From Xenopus tropicalis (lineage: Eukaryota; Chordata; Amphibia; Anura; Pipidae): a stretch of 64,000 nt of DNA. The notes beneath the pieces were generated by a model. The model saw only the letters and a list, made by a program, of their open reading frames with translations. It searched no databases and was not told where the DNA came from. The stretch spans positions 53,767,358-53,831,357 of the forward strand of contig NC_030683.2 in the NCBI RefSeq assembly GCF_000004195.4. Reading direction: 5' to 3'. Positions 10,281 through 22,467 of the stretch are shown one piece after another; position 1 is the stretch's first letter; each line of letters starts with the position of its first letter. A program made the translations under genes and the position numbers.

Positions 10281-10739
10281 AAGCCCACTGACAGCTAAAC
10301 CCAGGGCCAGCTCTTTATCTCTATGTACCTAAAAGAGCCTTTTCTATCTAATATACCTTAATTTTACCTGGCCCTAGTTTGCATAAAAGCATTTTAATCA
10401 TTGGTCAAATTAGAAGATAAGAGGCACCAGAAAAAAATCTTGGAAACCTCCAATGCTACCTTAAAAAAAGCCTAATAACTTAAAATTACTGTTAGTATCC
10501 ATTACCAAGATTAGCCAATAATTTGTCCTTTATTTATAAAAAATATTGTCCTTTTCTTCACATAAAATACTCTACCTGAACTAAAAAAAGTCTTACGGTT
10601 AACAGTGGTTGACAGCTGGCATGGGCTTTCTTCTCAGTGAAACAGAGGAATTCCCTGCCAGCACCACCAATCTTCACCAATGCCCCCCCTTTTTTTAAAA
10701 CAGGATTTTATTTGTAAGCTTTTTAGAACATGGTTAGGG

Positions 10740-11440
10740 GCCAATGTGATGGGGGTTTGATATGGTTGAGGTATTTAGAGCAGGTCCGGTACAATACATT
10801 TCAGTAGTTAGAAGTCAGCAGGGTATTACAGATTTATCAAGATCAGCATACATATGATTTGGTGATGGTTTTGCCTGAGATTCACATTAGATGATCACCA
10901 GTTCATTGAGAGTGCCCAGTTCTCCCTGATTTTCTCATACTTCCAGGGGAACCTCTAGACACATGTTAATTGAATTAATAGGAGCCTAGATCTAATTAAG
11001 TCTAACCAGTGCCTTAGTTACAGGGTGCTGGAACACATCCAGCTAGTACCAATAGTCTTCCTAGCCACAAAAAGATGGGTCCTTCAAAGGTCTCTCTGGG
11101 GGTTGGCAAGTTTCAGGGGAGAAAATTTTGGGGAAGCCTGCCTTATCTTGTAAATAATCTGACACTTCTTTCCAAAATATAACTATCACTGGGCATGACC
11201 ATATCATATGGGTATTAGCATTTTGTTCTCCACACTTGGGGCAGCTGTGGATTTGGGCACTGTTCATTAGGCAAAGACTGAGTGGAGTGATGTATAACTG
11301 ATGCAATCTTAAATTGTATGTAGTTACTATCAGATTGTGATAGACCTTAAGAGGTTTGCATAAAGATTTCCTTTTAGCTTCTTTGGAGATTCAATTCTCA
11401 AGGTAGTTTCAATACTTGGGGGTTGTAGAATGAATCCTGG
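10740..11440 (-). pseudogene. L1/Tx1-type LINE fragment (3' end of ORF2)
   Basis: The minus-strand translation at 11061-11306 and just upstream gives LHQLYITPLSLCLMNSAQ, then CPKCGEQNANTHMIWSCP and VIVIFWKEVSDYL. This is the C-terminal zinc-knuckle region (CxxC...H...C) of L1/Tx1-clade reverse transcriptases. No RT core is present, so it is a truncated, dead fragment. Confidence 0.65.
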
Positions 11441-11829
11441 CATAGAAGATTATGCCTTGAGGGCATACTAATACCCTTTTGGGATCCCAGAACTTTTAGC
11501 TGCAGAACTTACAGGCAACCTGCGCACATTATGTTTAGGCCCTGAGAAAAGAGAGTAAAATATTAATTTTGTTCAATTACACCATTTGGCGTTTCGTAAA
11601 ATACCCTTATTCTCCCCCTTATTTTCACAAAAATACTGGGACCCTCAAACTGCAGAACACTAAAAACATGACACATGGCTCTAATTTGCACAAAAGGGGT
11701 TTCCTTTCTAGTCGAATTGGGATAAAAGGCTCTGTTGGCAACCAGTAAAAAGTGTTTTGTTTTTTTTTTTAGTTTCTAGGCACTGATTAGTAAATATATA
11801 AATAATTTCTAGGAAAATATAGAAACATT

Positions 11830-12500
11830 TGAGGGGCGAAACCACACATGAAAGTCTTCTTCCCTCTAACAAAAGTAGGCGGTAGAAGCAGACGAAAAAG
11901 CAGTTTGCGAGCGAGCCCACTAACACTCACTAGCACCGTCCGATTGTATAACACTGAATTACCCCATCTCTGCTCACCACGCCCACAAGGCGGCTACGTG
12001 CGCGTCACTGCTCTACGTGTAAGCGTGATGCCACAGTCTCGCGTGATGAGACTTGTGGCTTCGGGATTTTCTGTAAAACAGGAGGCAAGGATCTTGCAGT
12101 TAACAACTTTGCGGGAGGTGTAAGTAACGACCTGGGATTTCGGGTTGTTGTAGATAAATCGGGAGTTATAGACAGTACTGTTGGGCAGTATGCACTAATT
12201 CAAGTTAGCCGGGGACTCTGCTGTCAGTGAGCTGCACACTTGGTAAGGGGAGGGTGCAACTAAGTTGCCTTAAATGTTTTAACCCTACACAGCTTTCTAT
12301 GCTGCTTCTTGTGTCACAGAATTTTTAATCCCGGTGCACAGTTTGATAGGCTAGAGGGTGACGTTTAAACTTGGACTAAAACTGTGACAAAAGCAGCAGT
12401 ACATAAAACTGTGTAAGGGGAAAGAACATGCAGGCACCCTAGCAACCTCCCTTTGGCAGTCTGCAGCTCGCTGGCAACAAGGGGCCCGCTAAGTGCAAGC
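11830..12500. repeat. Dispersed repeat, partner of 7915-8825
   Basis: Inverted counterpart of the repeat at 7915-8825. It also has an internal inverted pair (GCTGCTTCTTGTGTCACAG / CTGTGACAAAAGCAGCAG). It is more GC-rich than the surrounding intron and keeps several CpGs. No coding content. Confidence 0.6.
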
Positions 12501-12930
12501 ACCCCCTCAAGAACCCCCTTCCTTTGGGGGCCCTGAATAACATATGTTAATGCCACTAACATGAAACCAAACTAATTAATACACTGGCAATTCACCTAAA
12601 CAAATCTATGTTTGGCACTTGGTGTGTTCAGAAATGATGCTTGGCTTCTGAAACTGGGATGGCATTAGCTGAATGAAGTGCAGCTTCCAGTTCTTTGCAA
12701 ATTGTTACTGTTTATTTGATATGTTAAAGGGGCATTTCATCTTAAGGATTTTAAAATGGACTGATGAATTTTTAAAAATAAAGCAGTCTGTTGCATTTTA
12801 TTATTTTAGAACATTTACAAATTAAGGTCAAAGTTGCTTTTTTCATTTTTTAAGTGCTCCATCTGGTCTAAAATGTATTGATTTGAATATCAGTGCGGTG
12901 GTTTCATGTTTATATAGGCATTTATCTCCA

Positions 12931-13131
12931 AGGGCATAGACACACAGAGCTACTTATTAGCACCTACTTGTCACGGCTACTAGGGTGCCAGAAAATATCT
13001 TGCCATAGACAATACTGAGAATTGCCTCTGCTAAAACACAAGTAGAGACAATTATAAGTAAATGATCAGCATTGTCTATTTTTGTAGTCGTGACAAGTAG
13101 CAGCTACTAGCTCTGTGTGTGTCTTCACCCT
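12931..13131. mobile_element. 200-bp foldback MITE
   Basis: TIRs AGGGCATAGACACACAGAGC on the left and GCTCTGTGTGTGTCTTCACCC on the right. The right end resembles that of 51695-51913 (GTCTTCACC), suggesting the same broad family. Confidence 0.65.
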
Positions 13132-13772
13132 AGCAGTGGCTTCTGATACAAAACACACTTGCTCCAATCTTTAAATGAAAAGCCTGCATGCACTGACAAC
13201 CCTGACCAGTCTGATTAATTTGTGTGTTGAGAAATCTTCTATAGATACATTTCAAAAAGTTAAACCTGACAGAATAAGGTAGGCCCCACAGATGGTTGAA
13301 AGTAAGTAATGCCACTAAATGTCCAGCTAAATCAAATCTGACACAGTGGGGCAGATTTATCAAATTGTGAGATTAGAGCCACAGAAAAATGCACCCACTT
13401 TCTTTACATGTATGCCCTCCATAAAAGTCAGATTTTGCTTTCAGTGATTCTACTGAAGGCAAGTGTAAAGTCCAGTGGTACTTACCACAGTCAACACACT
13501 GACACAAAATTAGATACATAAAAGTGGAGAATAGGTTTTCTATGCTGGGTTGTCAGCAGCATGATTGGAGGTTAGAGTAGTGTTCATATGTACTTTAGAC
13601 TATGGAAAGATTGTGTAACTGCTGCTCCTGTGGCCCTCTACTGATCCCAAGTGCAGGTACTGTTGGGCAGGTAGCAACTTGGGGGCTCTTGTAGAAAGAA
13701 TTTCATATGCCAATTTTCCTATTAATACTGACATGGTCCTATTGATTTTCATAGGAGTTTGTTATTATCACT

Positions 13773-14047
13773 TTAAAGGAGAAGGAAAGGCTGTTAGGAG
13801 AAAACTGCACCGGCCAAGGTGTGTGCAAGCTAGTGATCCTTCTTCTGGCTTTGGTCTTTATGCATGCACAGCAGAGTGAAAAGCTGACAAAAAAAGCCAT
13901 TGTTTTTGCTCAACTGTGCATGCGTCAACCTCAGAAGAAGGAAGACGAACACTCACTCACATATACCCCGGGCTTGTGCAGTTTTTTCCTAGCAGGAGCA
14001 CCAGCCAGGGGTATCGGGTAAGGATTTACCCTTTCCTTCTTCTTTAA
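13773..14047. mobile_element. T2-like MITE (TTAA ends)
   Basis: Bounded by TTAA with ends TTAAAGGAGAAGGAAAGG and CCTTTCCTTCTTCTTTAA. These match the ends at 28394-29892, 42589-42711 and 53488-53802. From established knowledge, Xenopus T2-family MITEs have TTAAAGG-type ends and TTAA target duplications. Confidence 0.65.
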
Positions 14048-14674
14048 ATACACTGGGGTGCATATATGTCTGTTGCCTACCAGTGTGTTGCATTCAAGGG
14101 GCAGTATACCCCCTTGTTCAACATGAGTTCATTGAGCTTAACACGGTGAGTAGGGAAATTCAAGCTACCTCATGTTTAGTTCTTGTGAGGCTGTTCAAAC
14201 TCGGACTGTTGTTTGAGGGTAAACATCCCCTTTAAGATTACCAGTATAGGTCACAGTAGAGTGCTGCTTGGAGGTTGGTCCTGCAATGATTGCATTGCAG
14301 GACCAGCATACCGCAGGTTATCATGGCTCCTAACCTGTTGCACCAGTGGCAAAAGTTGCACATGCAGAGCAAAATGCTCTTACTGCAAAGAATATATTAT
14401 ATACATTCTTAGCAGTTGGAGCCTTTTCTAGACAGAATTTCTAGGATACATTCTTGGAAGGTAAAGTGTTAAATCTGTAACTGGTGCTCCAGTTTGGAAA
14501 AAAATTGCTTGAGTCTTTGTTACCACACCACCATCTTACCAGTATTTCTCAAGGCCCCTAAGCAGCTTCTTTAGAATCTCAGACTTGAGCATATGTGCTA
14601 TAGTGACATTTGCCAGTTTTACTAGACTACATACTTCTTAAGCCTAAAAATCTGTGAGGTTGCCTTAGGGCAGT

Positions 14675-14790
14675 GATCTCCAACCAGTGGTTTGTGAGCA
14701 ACATGTTGCTCACCAACCCCTTGGATGTTGCTCTCAGTGCCCCTAAACCAGGTAGTTATTTTTGAATTCCTGACTTGGTGGCAAGTTTTG
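14675..14790. repeat. Common frog repeat fragment
   Basis: Shares GAGCAACATGTTGCTCACCA, CCCCTTGGATGTTGCTC and TTTTTGAATTCCTGAC with 8095-8175 in the same order. Confidence 0.55.
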
Positions 14791-15454
14791 GTTGAATCAA
14801 AACAAGATTAACTACCAAATAGCCTCCTATAAGCTGAAAGAACAGGGGCACCTCTCTGGGGAATAAAGTTGGCAATAGTTGCAGAAATATTATAAGTTGG
14901 TTACCATTTTGTTGTGTAGTATGTGTAACACATGTGCCGATAGCAGACCACAACTGAGAGTGGGTCCATCCACTCATGTCATGCTGATATAAAATGAATG
15001 CATTGTAACACAATGTAGGCAAGACTTTTACATTTGACTTGCACAGCTGCTAGTGTTTTAGCCAGTGGAATTTACTGGGGATTGTTAGTTTAGTTCTCCT
15101 TTAACATCACTAGCTGTAGTACAGTGTTAATTTTTATAAAGGTCAATACTTTAATTGAATTATTTATTTTGCTCGTTATTATTTAGTATTTCATTTTATT
15201 TTACAGTTTTCTAAATATGTTTATTGGTATATAATATTAGTTGGAAAATGTGTATTCTTGATATACTGTAATAAATTGTGAATTAGCATTGCATTCCCTC
15301 TAGTCATTTTTTTTTTTTTTTTTAGAAAATAAATTCTGTCTGCAATACAAGAGTGACTCTATGTCCCTTTTGGTAAACTGAAAATATAAAATGAATGAAT
15401 TTATCTTTGGCTTTACTATGCACTTGTTTTACAATGGAAGACAAGACACACTAA

Positions 15455-15815
15455 GGGGTCGATAAAACGAGTGCTATTTATAGCATGTGTTAAAAATTTT
15501 ATCACTTCTTATTTTTTGCAACAACATTCGATTCACTAAAAGGACATGCGTCATAATTAAGAAGCGATGTTCTTTGCCTTATTTAACTTGCGATGAGCGA
15601 TTTTCTTGCGTTATTTCCCACCACGTGCGATATTTAGTGCACGATATTACGCACGTAACCATTACTTTCAGAAAACTACTGTTCAGAAAATTAACATTTC
15701 CCTGAAAACTGGAGGATGCATCACTCTAGGGCCAACACATACTTGAAAAAAATAACTGCAAACTCCATGTTGTGTTGCCAAAAGCTCACGAACCGCAATT
15801 TTCTTTAAGTAAGTT
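15455..15815. mobile_element. Truncated copy of the 30349-31028 foldback
   Basis: Its interior (TGCATCACTCTAGGGCCAAC, CATGTTGTGTTGCCAAAAGC, AGCTCACGAACC) is the reverse complement of the interior of 30349-31028. One terminal side keeps the GATAAAACGAGTGCTATTTATAGC end; the other is missing. Confidence 0.6.
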
Positions 15816-16137
15816 TCATAATTAATCTTTACAGTGACAGTTCTTTAAACACTGTGGTTTTAGAAGTCTCATTGGGCCTGGGGGGCAGCTCAAAATCACA
15901 ATAAACTGGGACAGGTTTATAGGTTTAGTGACATGTGCCTGGTTAACTTCAGTCAGTGTCACAGTGTCACCTTTAAAAGGGCAAAGCAAAGGGTGTGCTG
16001 TTGGTTTGGGCAAATTATATGACTTTGATTCTAAGTTGGATAGCAAAATATGACCCCGCATAAATAGTTTTCTTGTTTTCTACATCAACCAATCAGATCT
16101 GAGCCCCTTCCACTCCCCCTCCCAGCACTCCCACTGT

Positions 16138-16460
16138 TTAGGTTGATGCCACATGTGCGTATTCTTGGCAAGCCGAGGAACTCTTGCCGAGAATACGCCC
16201 CGCTACTATACATTTACCCTACCTTGTGCCTGCACCCGAATGAATGAAATACGCTGGGGTGCAGGCACATGTAGCCGATATCCGCCAAAAAATGCGAGAC
16301 TTCATATCTTCACCAGATATCGGCTACATGTGCCTGCACCCGAGTGTAGTCCATTTATTCGAGTGCAGCCATAGGTAGGAGCATATGGCGCTATTTTCGT
16401 CTTATCGATATTCGGCTTGCCGAAAATATACGCCATATGCTAAGTGTGGCATCAGCCTTA
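16138..16460. mobile_element. Foldback MITE flanked by TTA
   Basis: TIRs GGTTGATGCCACATGTGCGT on the left and GTGTGGCATCAGCC on the right, flanked by TTA on both sides. A 3-bp TWA duplication is typical of PIF/Harbinger elements. The interior holds a second long hairpin (TGCAGGCACATGTAGCCGATAT / ATATCGGCTACATGTGCCTGCA). A truncated copy lies at 32047-32290. Confidence 0.65.
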
Positions 16461-17467
16461 AGGAGCTGCCAAGGTGCTGTCTTTGGAAGAAATCAGCAAC
16501 ATGGGAGCCTTCTCTTTTTCTGTGAAAAATAGTTGTAGCTCAGTGGAAAGGTGCATCTCTAGCAAGCTAGAGCAATCTTATTGCTATTGTAGAGCTTAAA
16601 AACACCTTAAATGGGACCTATTACTCAGGCATATGAAACACTGTAATAAAAGTCCTTTTAGAATAGAATGTGAAACCCAAATTCTTTGTATTAATAAAAC
16701 ATATATACCTGTTAATAACTCATTCAAAATATTTGCTGTCAATCAAATATTGCCTTCCCCCAGCTCCCTGCCTGCCTGCCTTATGCTGCCTAAAGGAGGT
16801 GAGGCTGGTGTAGGTTTGTCCTTGAGTAACACAATAATAGGATGGTTTCTTAGTGTGACAGGACTCCTTTAACTGCAGTGTAATTTTGCCTTCCTGTTGA
16901 CTCCAATACATTGGATAAAATTACACTGTTTTGTGAAATTTGTGTTTTTTTTCCAATTTTTCATGAAGCCATTACAGCCATTATATATTTTAAGTCACTG
17001 AGCAGTTCAGAACCATACAGATCAGGAAACTCCAAGATGACTTTTATTTTAAAATAAAGGGGGTACATTATTCTGAGACAGGAATTTTTTTATGATTTCT
17101 GGAAAGGAAAAGACTTTCAAATTCAGCAGCCTTACAACCAAATGTTTCCAATTATTCAGTCATGATTGAAAAATTTTGGACATGTGGTATAAAATTTTCT
17201 TTATACTTAATACTATTTGTTAGTACTATTTGTTTTTAAACTGTTAACCCATTCTTAACCTATTCTTGACACATAGGAGATAAAGTTAAATACAATTGTA
17301 ATTGTGATTTTCAGAAATATCATTAAAACATTTATTTTAACAAACCTTTGTAGTTTGGAGTAGAAAGACATATTTACTCCAAAAATATATGAGGTGTAGT
17401 TTTTTTCAAGTATTCACCATGCATATAATGTGGTTAGTCCTATTTCAGAAGAATCCTAGCATTTATG

Positions 17468-18145
17468 GTTAACATCAATGCTGCCCAACTGGTAGCCCGC
17501 GGCCAGATCTGGCCTGTGGGTGTGGCCTGTGTGGTCCCCCATTACAATCTAACTGCTGTGACTGCTTATGTTGTGTAAAAAGGTATCATTGCCTAAAGTA
17601 TCTAGAGTAAATGCCCCCTGCATTGTTCACGCCCCAGACTCAGATTGTAAACACCTGCTTTGTTACAGTTGTAAGGCCGTGCATTGTTTACACCTGTAAA
17701 ACACTGCATTGTTCAAACTTGTAAGACCCTGTATTGTTCAGACTAAGACTGTAGTGCCAACGTTGTTTACATATTCACACCTCATGCAGATTGTAGGAGG
17801 GGCATGGGTATTATGTTATTGTACATTGTGCAGTACGTACTGTTCATCTTAGAGTGGTCCTGATCAGTTGCTCTGCTCCACCTGTGCCTACCCTACTCTG
17901 CCTGTGTGTACCATACTCTGCCTGCCCTACCCTGCCTGTGTGTGCTATACTCTGCCTACTTGAACATGCCTTACACTGCCAGGTGTAGGTGCCAGACTCT
18001 GCCTACCTGTGTGTGCCATATTCAGTCTGCCATTTGCTGCCTTGTATGCAATACTCTGCCTACTTCTACATGTCATACTCTGCCTAACCTTAATTGCCTG
18101 TGTGTGCCATTCTCTGCCTGCCCTATGCTGCCTGTGTGAAGAGAG
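17468..18145 (-). mobile_element. hAT-like family 1, truncated reversed copy with minisatellite
   Basis: The left end (CAATGCTGCCCAACTGG...GCCCGCGG) is the reverse complement of the right end of 36839-37819. It is followed by TGCATTGTT blocks and by 34-bp-type minisatellite units at about 17875-18140. The other terminus is missing, so no target duplication can be read. Confidence 0.6.
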
Positions 18146-18814
18146 CATTGTGGGTTTTTTTCTGGGTTTTTGTTAGCATTTGGAAGTGTGGCCCAAACCT
18201 TACCTGACCCGGCTTCTAACCTGTATTTATAGACCCGCGCCTTCCCCCCCCGCCCTGTCCCCACAATGATATCACAAAAGGGCCCAGCGTGGCGTGTGCA
18301 AGCCTATAAATACAGAAGCCAGAAGAGGCAGCCAGCAGTGTTAGGTCCCGGGCAGGGAGGGAGAGCAGAAGAGCTCAACCCAAACCCACCCGCCACCCAC
18401 AAGTGATGTGCCAAGGTCCTTAACGGCCCGGCCCGTACATCACTACTACCTTGCATGAACCATACATGGAGTTGTTGCAATACCCTTATTTATCCAAATT
18501 AGTTTAACAAATAACAAAAACCATAGATTTTTCATTGAAATAGTAGACAAAAAGTTTATTCAGTCAAGCCCTATTCATTGCACTCATGTTGAACAAGATA
18601 TAAACTACCCTTTTAAGACTGTTAAAAAGCACAATGAAACAAATATTGACAAAGGGGGAAAAAATGGAGGATTGTTCTTTTCAGTTCAGAAGCTATGAGC
18701 AATGTTCATCTTTGACTTTAACATGACTCAGCCGTCATATTGAAAATAAACTGTTCATAGTTGGCATAGTGTCAGCATAATTTTTGCTAGCTTCTGAGAA
18801 GTTTTCATTATATA

Positions 18815-20370
18815 CAGTGGCTTGCAAAAGTATTCGGCCCCCTTGAACTTTTCCACATTACAGCCACAAACATGAATCAATTTTATTGGAATTCCACGTG
18901 AAAGACCAATACAAAGTGGTGTACACGTGAGAAGTGGAACGAAAATCATACATGATTCCAAAATTTTTTACAAATAAATAACTGCAAAGTGGGGTGTGCG
19001 TAATTATTAAGCCCCCTGAGTCAATACTTTGTAGAACCACCTTTTGCTGCAATTACAGCTGCCAGTCTTTTAGGGTATGTCTCTACCAGCTTTGCACATC
19101 TAGAGACTGAAATCCTTGCCCATTCTTCTTTGCAAAACAGCTCCAGCTCAGTCAGATTAGATGGACAGCGTTTGTGAACAGCAGTTTTCAGATCTTGCCA
19201 CAGATTCTCGATTGGATTTAGATCTGGACTTTGACTGGGCCATTCTAACACATGGATATGTTTTGTTTTAAACCATTCCATTGTTGCCCTGGCTTTATGT
19301 TTAGGGTCGTTGTCCTGCTGGAAGGTGAACCTCCGCCTCAGTCTCAAGTCTTTTGCAGACTCCAAGAGGTTTTCTTCCAAGATTGCCCTGTATTTGGCTC
19401 CATCCATCTTCCCATCAACTCTGACCAGCTTCCCTGTCCCTGCTGAAGAGAAGCACCCCCAGAGCATGATGCTGCCACCACCATATTTGACAGTGGGGAT
19501 GGTGTGTTCAGAGTGATGTGCAGTGTTAGTTTTCCGCCACACATAGCATTTTGCATTTTGGCTACAAAGTTCCATTTTGGTCTCATCTGACCAGAGCACC
19601 TTCTTCCACATGTTTGCTGTGTCCCCCACATGGCTTGTGGCAAACTGCAAACGGGACTTCTTATGGTTTTCTGTTAACAATGGCTTTCTTCCTGCCACTC
19701 TTCCATAAAGGCCAACTTTGTGCAGTGCACGACTAATAGTTGTCCTATGGTCCAGAGTCACCATGGGCTTCTTGACTGCATTTCTGATCAGCGCTCTCCT
19801 TGTTCGGCCTGTGAGTTTAGGTGGACGGCCTTGTCTTGGTAGGTTTACAGTTGTGCCATACTCCTTCCATTTCTGAATGATCGCTTGAACAGTGCTCCGT
19901 GGGATGTTCAAGGCTTTGGAAATCTTTTTGTAGCATTAGCCTGCTTTAAATTTCTCAATAACTTTATCCCTGACCTGTCTGTTGTGTTTTTTGGACTTCA
20001 TGGTGTTGTTGCTCCCAATATTCTCTTAGACAACCTCTGAGGCTGTCACAGAGCAGCTGTATTTGTACTGACATTAGATTACACACAGCTGCACTCTATT
20101 TAGTCATTAGCACTCATCAGGCAATGTCTATGGGCAACTGACTGCACTCAGACCAAAGGGGGCTGAATAATTACGCACACCCCACTTTGCAGTTATTTAT
20201 TTATAAAAAATGTTTGGAATCATGTATGATTTTCGTTCCACTTCTCACGTGTACAACACTTTGTATTGGTCTTTCACGTGGAATTCCAATAAAATTGATT
20301 CATGTTTGTGGCTGTAATGTGACAAAATGTGGAAAAGTTCAAGGGGGCCGAATACTTTTGCAAACCACTG
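18815..20370 (-). mobile_element. Tc1/mariner element with TA target duplication
   Basis: Ends CAGTGGCTTGCAAAAGTATT and AATACTTTTGCAAACCACTG, flanked by TA at 18813-18814 and 20371-20372. The inverted terminal regions extend about 150-200 bp. The transposase lies on the minus strand. The two ends remain very similar, so the insertion is fairly recent. Confidence 0.9.
19021..20001 (-). pseudogene. Tc1 transposase, one premature stop at codon 22
   Basis: Reading from the ATG at 20001, a 326-codon Tc1 transposase frame (usual family length about 340) is interrupted only by TAA at codon 22 (19936-19938). It then stays open for 296 residues. Seen are the HTH region (ALNIPRSTVQAIIQKW), the GRPPKLTGR AT-hook-like motif, WSDETK (first D), FQQDNDPKH (second D) and SPDLNPIENLW. 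The E lies exactly 34 residues after the second D, giving an intact DD34E triad. The transposase cuts and pastes by binding the TIRs, but this copy cannot make a full protein unless translation starts after the stop. Confidence 0.85.
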
Positions 20371-20411
20371 TATTTGCATAAGACGTACAATGTTTTATAA
20401 AGTTAATATAC

Positions 20412-20502
20412 TTTCTGCCATCTGGTCTGGATGCTTCCTCTGAGAGGGAAAGGGCCTTACTGCTTAGCTCTCTGCGCTCTGAAACAGATTCCTCATATTC
20501 TT
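20412..20502 (-). other. Candidate antisense exon or captured exon fragment (unidentified)
   Basis: On the minus strand a long T-rich tract ends in CATATACAG, followed by 91 bases. These read through without a stop as EEYEESVSERRELSSKALSL and SEEASRPDGRK. A GTATAT donor-like site follows. The composition (E/S/R-rich, regular) looks like protein-coding sequence unlike the surrounding intron. I do not recognise the protein. It lies 40 bases from the Tc1 end. It could equally be chance or an old pseudogene piece. Confidence 0.25.
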
Positions 20503-21104
20503 CTGTATATGAAAAAAAAAAAAAAATAGAAGATAAAGAGGATGAAAAAATTACTAGGAGATGAGATGAAGATGTGTTATACACATAAGAAAGGTGGAGT
20601 CTTTAGAGAGGCAGAGAATTGTGCGAGATAAATGCAGCAAATTACATATTGCAATTTTAAGAAAAGTCATATAAATCTTTAGTTTTAGTGAGGCTAATAT
20701 ATAGCAATATATACTATATATGCAATATAGTAGTTTAGAATAGAATTAAATATTTTAATGTGTTTAAAAATAAAAATTTTTTGGGGTGTTTGTACTAAGT
20801 AGACTGGGTAAATTGTAGATGGAAACAGCATAATCGAAATAACAAACATAACCTCCAGATTGCAAGATGGATCATCTTGACATGTGAGCAGTTTAGTATC
20901 TGTTCCAGAACCTTTACACATGCAGAACACTGCCCCTGGTTGGATTTTTTAGGATGATACACCTAATCCCGTTCCACAGCCAACACTAGAAAATGGTTCA
21001 GGCTATAATCTGCACCCTGTTGAAATGGCCAGTGAATTTTTACTGAAATTCAACACGCACCAACACTATTCCTTGGCATATGGCTTACTAGGTACTTTAT
21101 AATG

Positions 21105-21430
21105 TCTTAAACCGGCAAGTATTGGCCTGTAAATTTGACATCTGTGGTAGGCAAGTTATTCGAACATTAAAGGGAACACTTTTAACATTATGTTGTGGAG
21201 AATGGCATTATGAGTACTAATCAGTATGGCTTTATAAAAGACAGATCATGTTAGACAAATATAATTGCTTTTTATGATGAAGTAAGTAGGAACCTAGACA
21301 GTGGGGTCTACTTTGATTTTGTTAAAGCTTTTGATACAGTGCCTCATAAATGACTTTCTTAGCTAAGGTCTATTGTTCTTTGTAATATTTGCACATGGAT
21401 AGGAAACAAATCACAATATTTCTAGATTTT
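21105..21430 (+). pseudogene. CR1-type LINE RT fragment
   Basis: Shares TTGACATCTGTGGTAGGCAAG, GGAGAATGGCATTATGAG and TTTTGATACAGTGCCTCA with the CR1 copy at 27890-28140, in the same order. Frameshifts and stops show it is dead. Confidence 0.65.
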
Positions 21431-21451
21431 GAGTAGATTTGTATATGTCAG

Positions 21452-21800
21452 TAAAGCTGGCCATACACGTGGCGATCTCACGATGTTTCGTACGACCGTC
21501 GGTCGCACGAAACATCGTCAGATCCGCCACACACCATTCAGGGCTGAATCGGCAGGTAAGGAGGTAGAAACAATAGGATTTCTACCTCCTTCTGCCGATT
21601 CAGCTCTGAAGGGAGAATTTTGGTCAGGCGCCTTCTATGGCGCCCGATCAAAATTTTCTAACCTGGCCGATCGGCGAGTCGACCGATATCAGCAGCTTCC
21701 TGCGATATCGGTCGGCTCGCTGACATGCCATACACGCACCGATTATCGTACGAAACGAGGTTTCGTACGATAATATCGGTGCGTGTATGGCCACCTTTAA
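21452..21800. mobile_element. Foldback element made of consecutive hairpins
   Basis: Outer inverted ends AAAGCTGGCCATACACGTGG and CGTGTATGGCCACCTTTA enclose at least four further strong hairpins: about 21475-21525 (ACGATGTTTCGTACGACC / CGCACGAAACATCG), 21538-21612 (GGCTGAATCGGCAG... / CTGCCGATTCAGC), 21617-21660 (AATTTTGGTCAGGCGCC / GGCGCCCGATCAAAATT) and 21663-21722 (GGCGAGTCGACCGATATC / GATATCGGTCGGCTCGC). Another lies at 21738-21780 (CGATTATCGTACGAAAC / GTTTCGTACGATAAT). No coding capacity was recognised. Confidence 0.7.
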
Positions 21801-22029
21801 GAGTCAGACCCTTTTCAGTGTGCTGCCAAATACTCAGGAGGTATTTGGTCAAATTTACACAGATTACATATGGGATCTGTTTTGCAGAATCCTATATATT
21901 TATTGCATGTTTAAACACAGTTAAAATACTTTTAAATGGTACTCCAAATTTAGAAAACTGCATCTATAACAAACATTTTGTGCAAGAGTAAACAAAAAAT
22001 GGCATATTCACTTCTCTTGTTATTAGAAG

Positions 22030-22262
22030 TTGGCTTTCCCTCCATTATCCATAAAGCTCTGAATTACAGACAGGCTATCTCTTTAAGACTCTGTTTTAAT
22101 TAAATAATTCTATTTTTAAAAAATTAATTTTTTCTGTTATAATAAAGCAGTAACTTGTGCAACATATAATAATCGTTATTGGAGGCAAAACAATACGTAT
22201 AAGTTTATTTAATGTTTAAATAATTTTTTAGTAGACTCAAATGGTGGAGATCCATATTACGG
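22030..22262. repeat. Partial copy of the 34739-35080 repeat
   Basis: Shares TCCATAAAGCTCTGAATTAC, AAATAATTCTATTTT, GCAAAACAATACG and TTTTTTAGTAGACTC with 34770-35000 in order. Confidence 0.6.
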
Positions 22263-22467
22263 AAATATCCCTTTTCTGCAACTTCACCCACACATGCTTT
22301 TTGTTGACAGTCAGATTTTTTTTGGGGGTGGGGGGCAAACTAGTGTGGCTTCAGTGATGGATGCGCAGGGGAGCTGGCAGCACACTGCACTGTAGGATAG
22401 GAACCAAGCACCAGCTAGGCTGATCTGATAGAGAACTGAAGCCTGTCTTTGTTTGTATGGCTGCAGG

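Noticed and set aside
17906..18139. 77-residue Cys-rich ORF
   Set aside because: Degenerate units of the same minisatellite, not a protein-coding gene.
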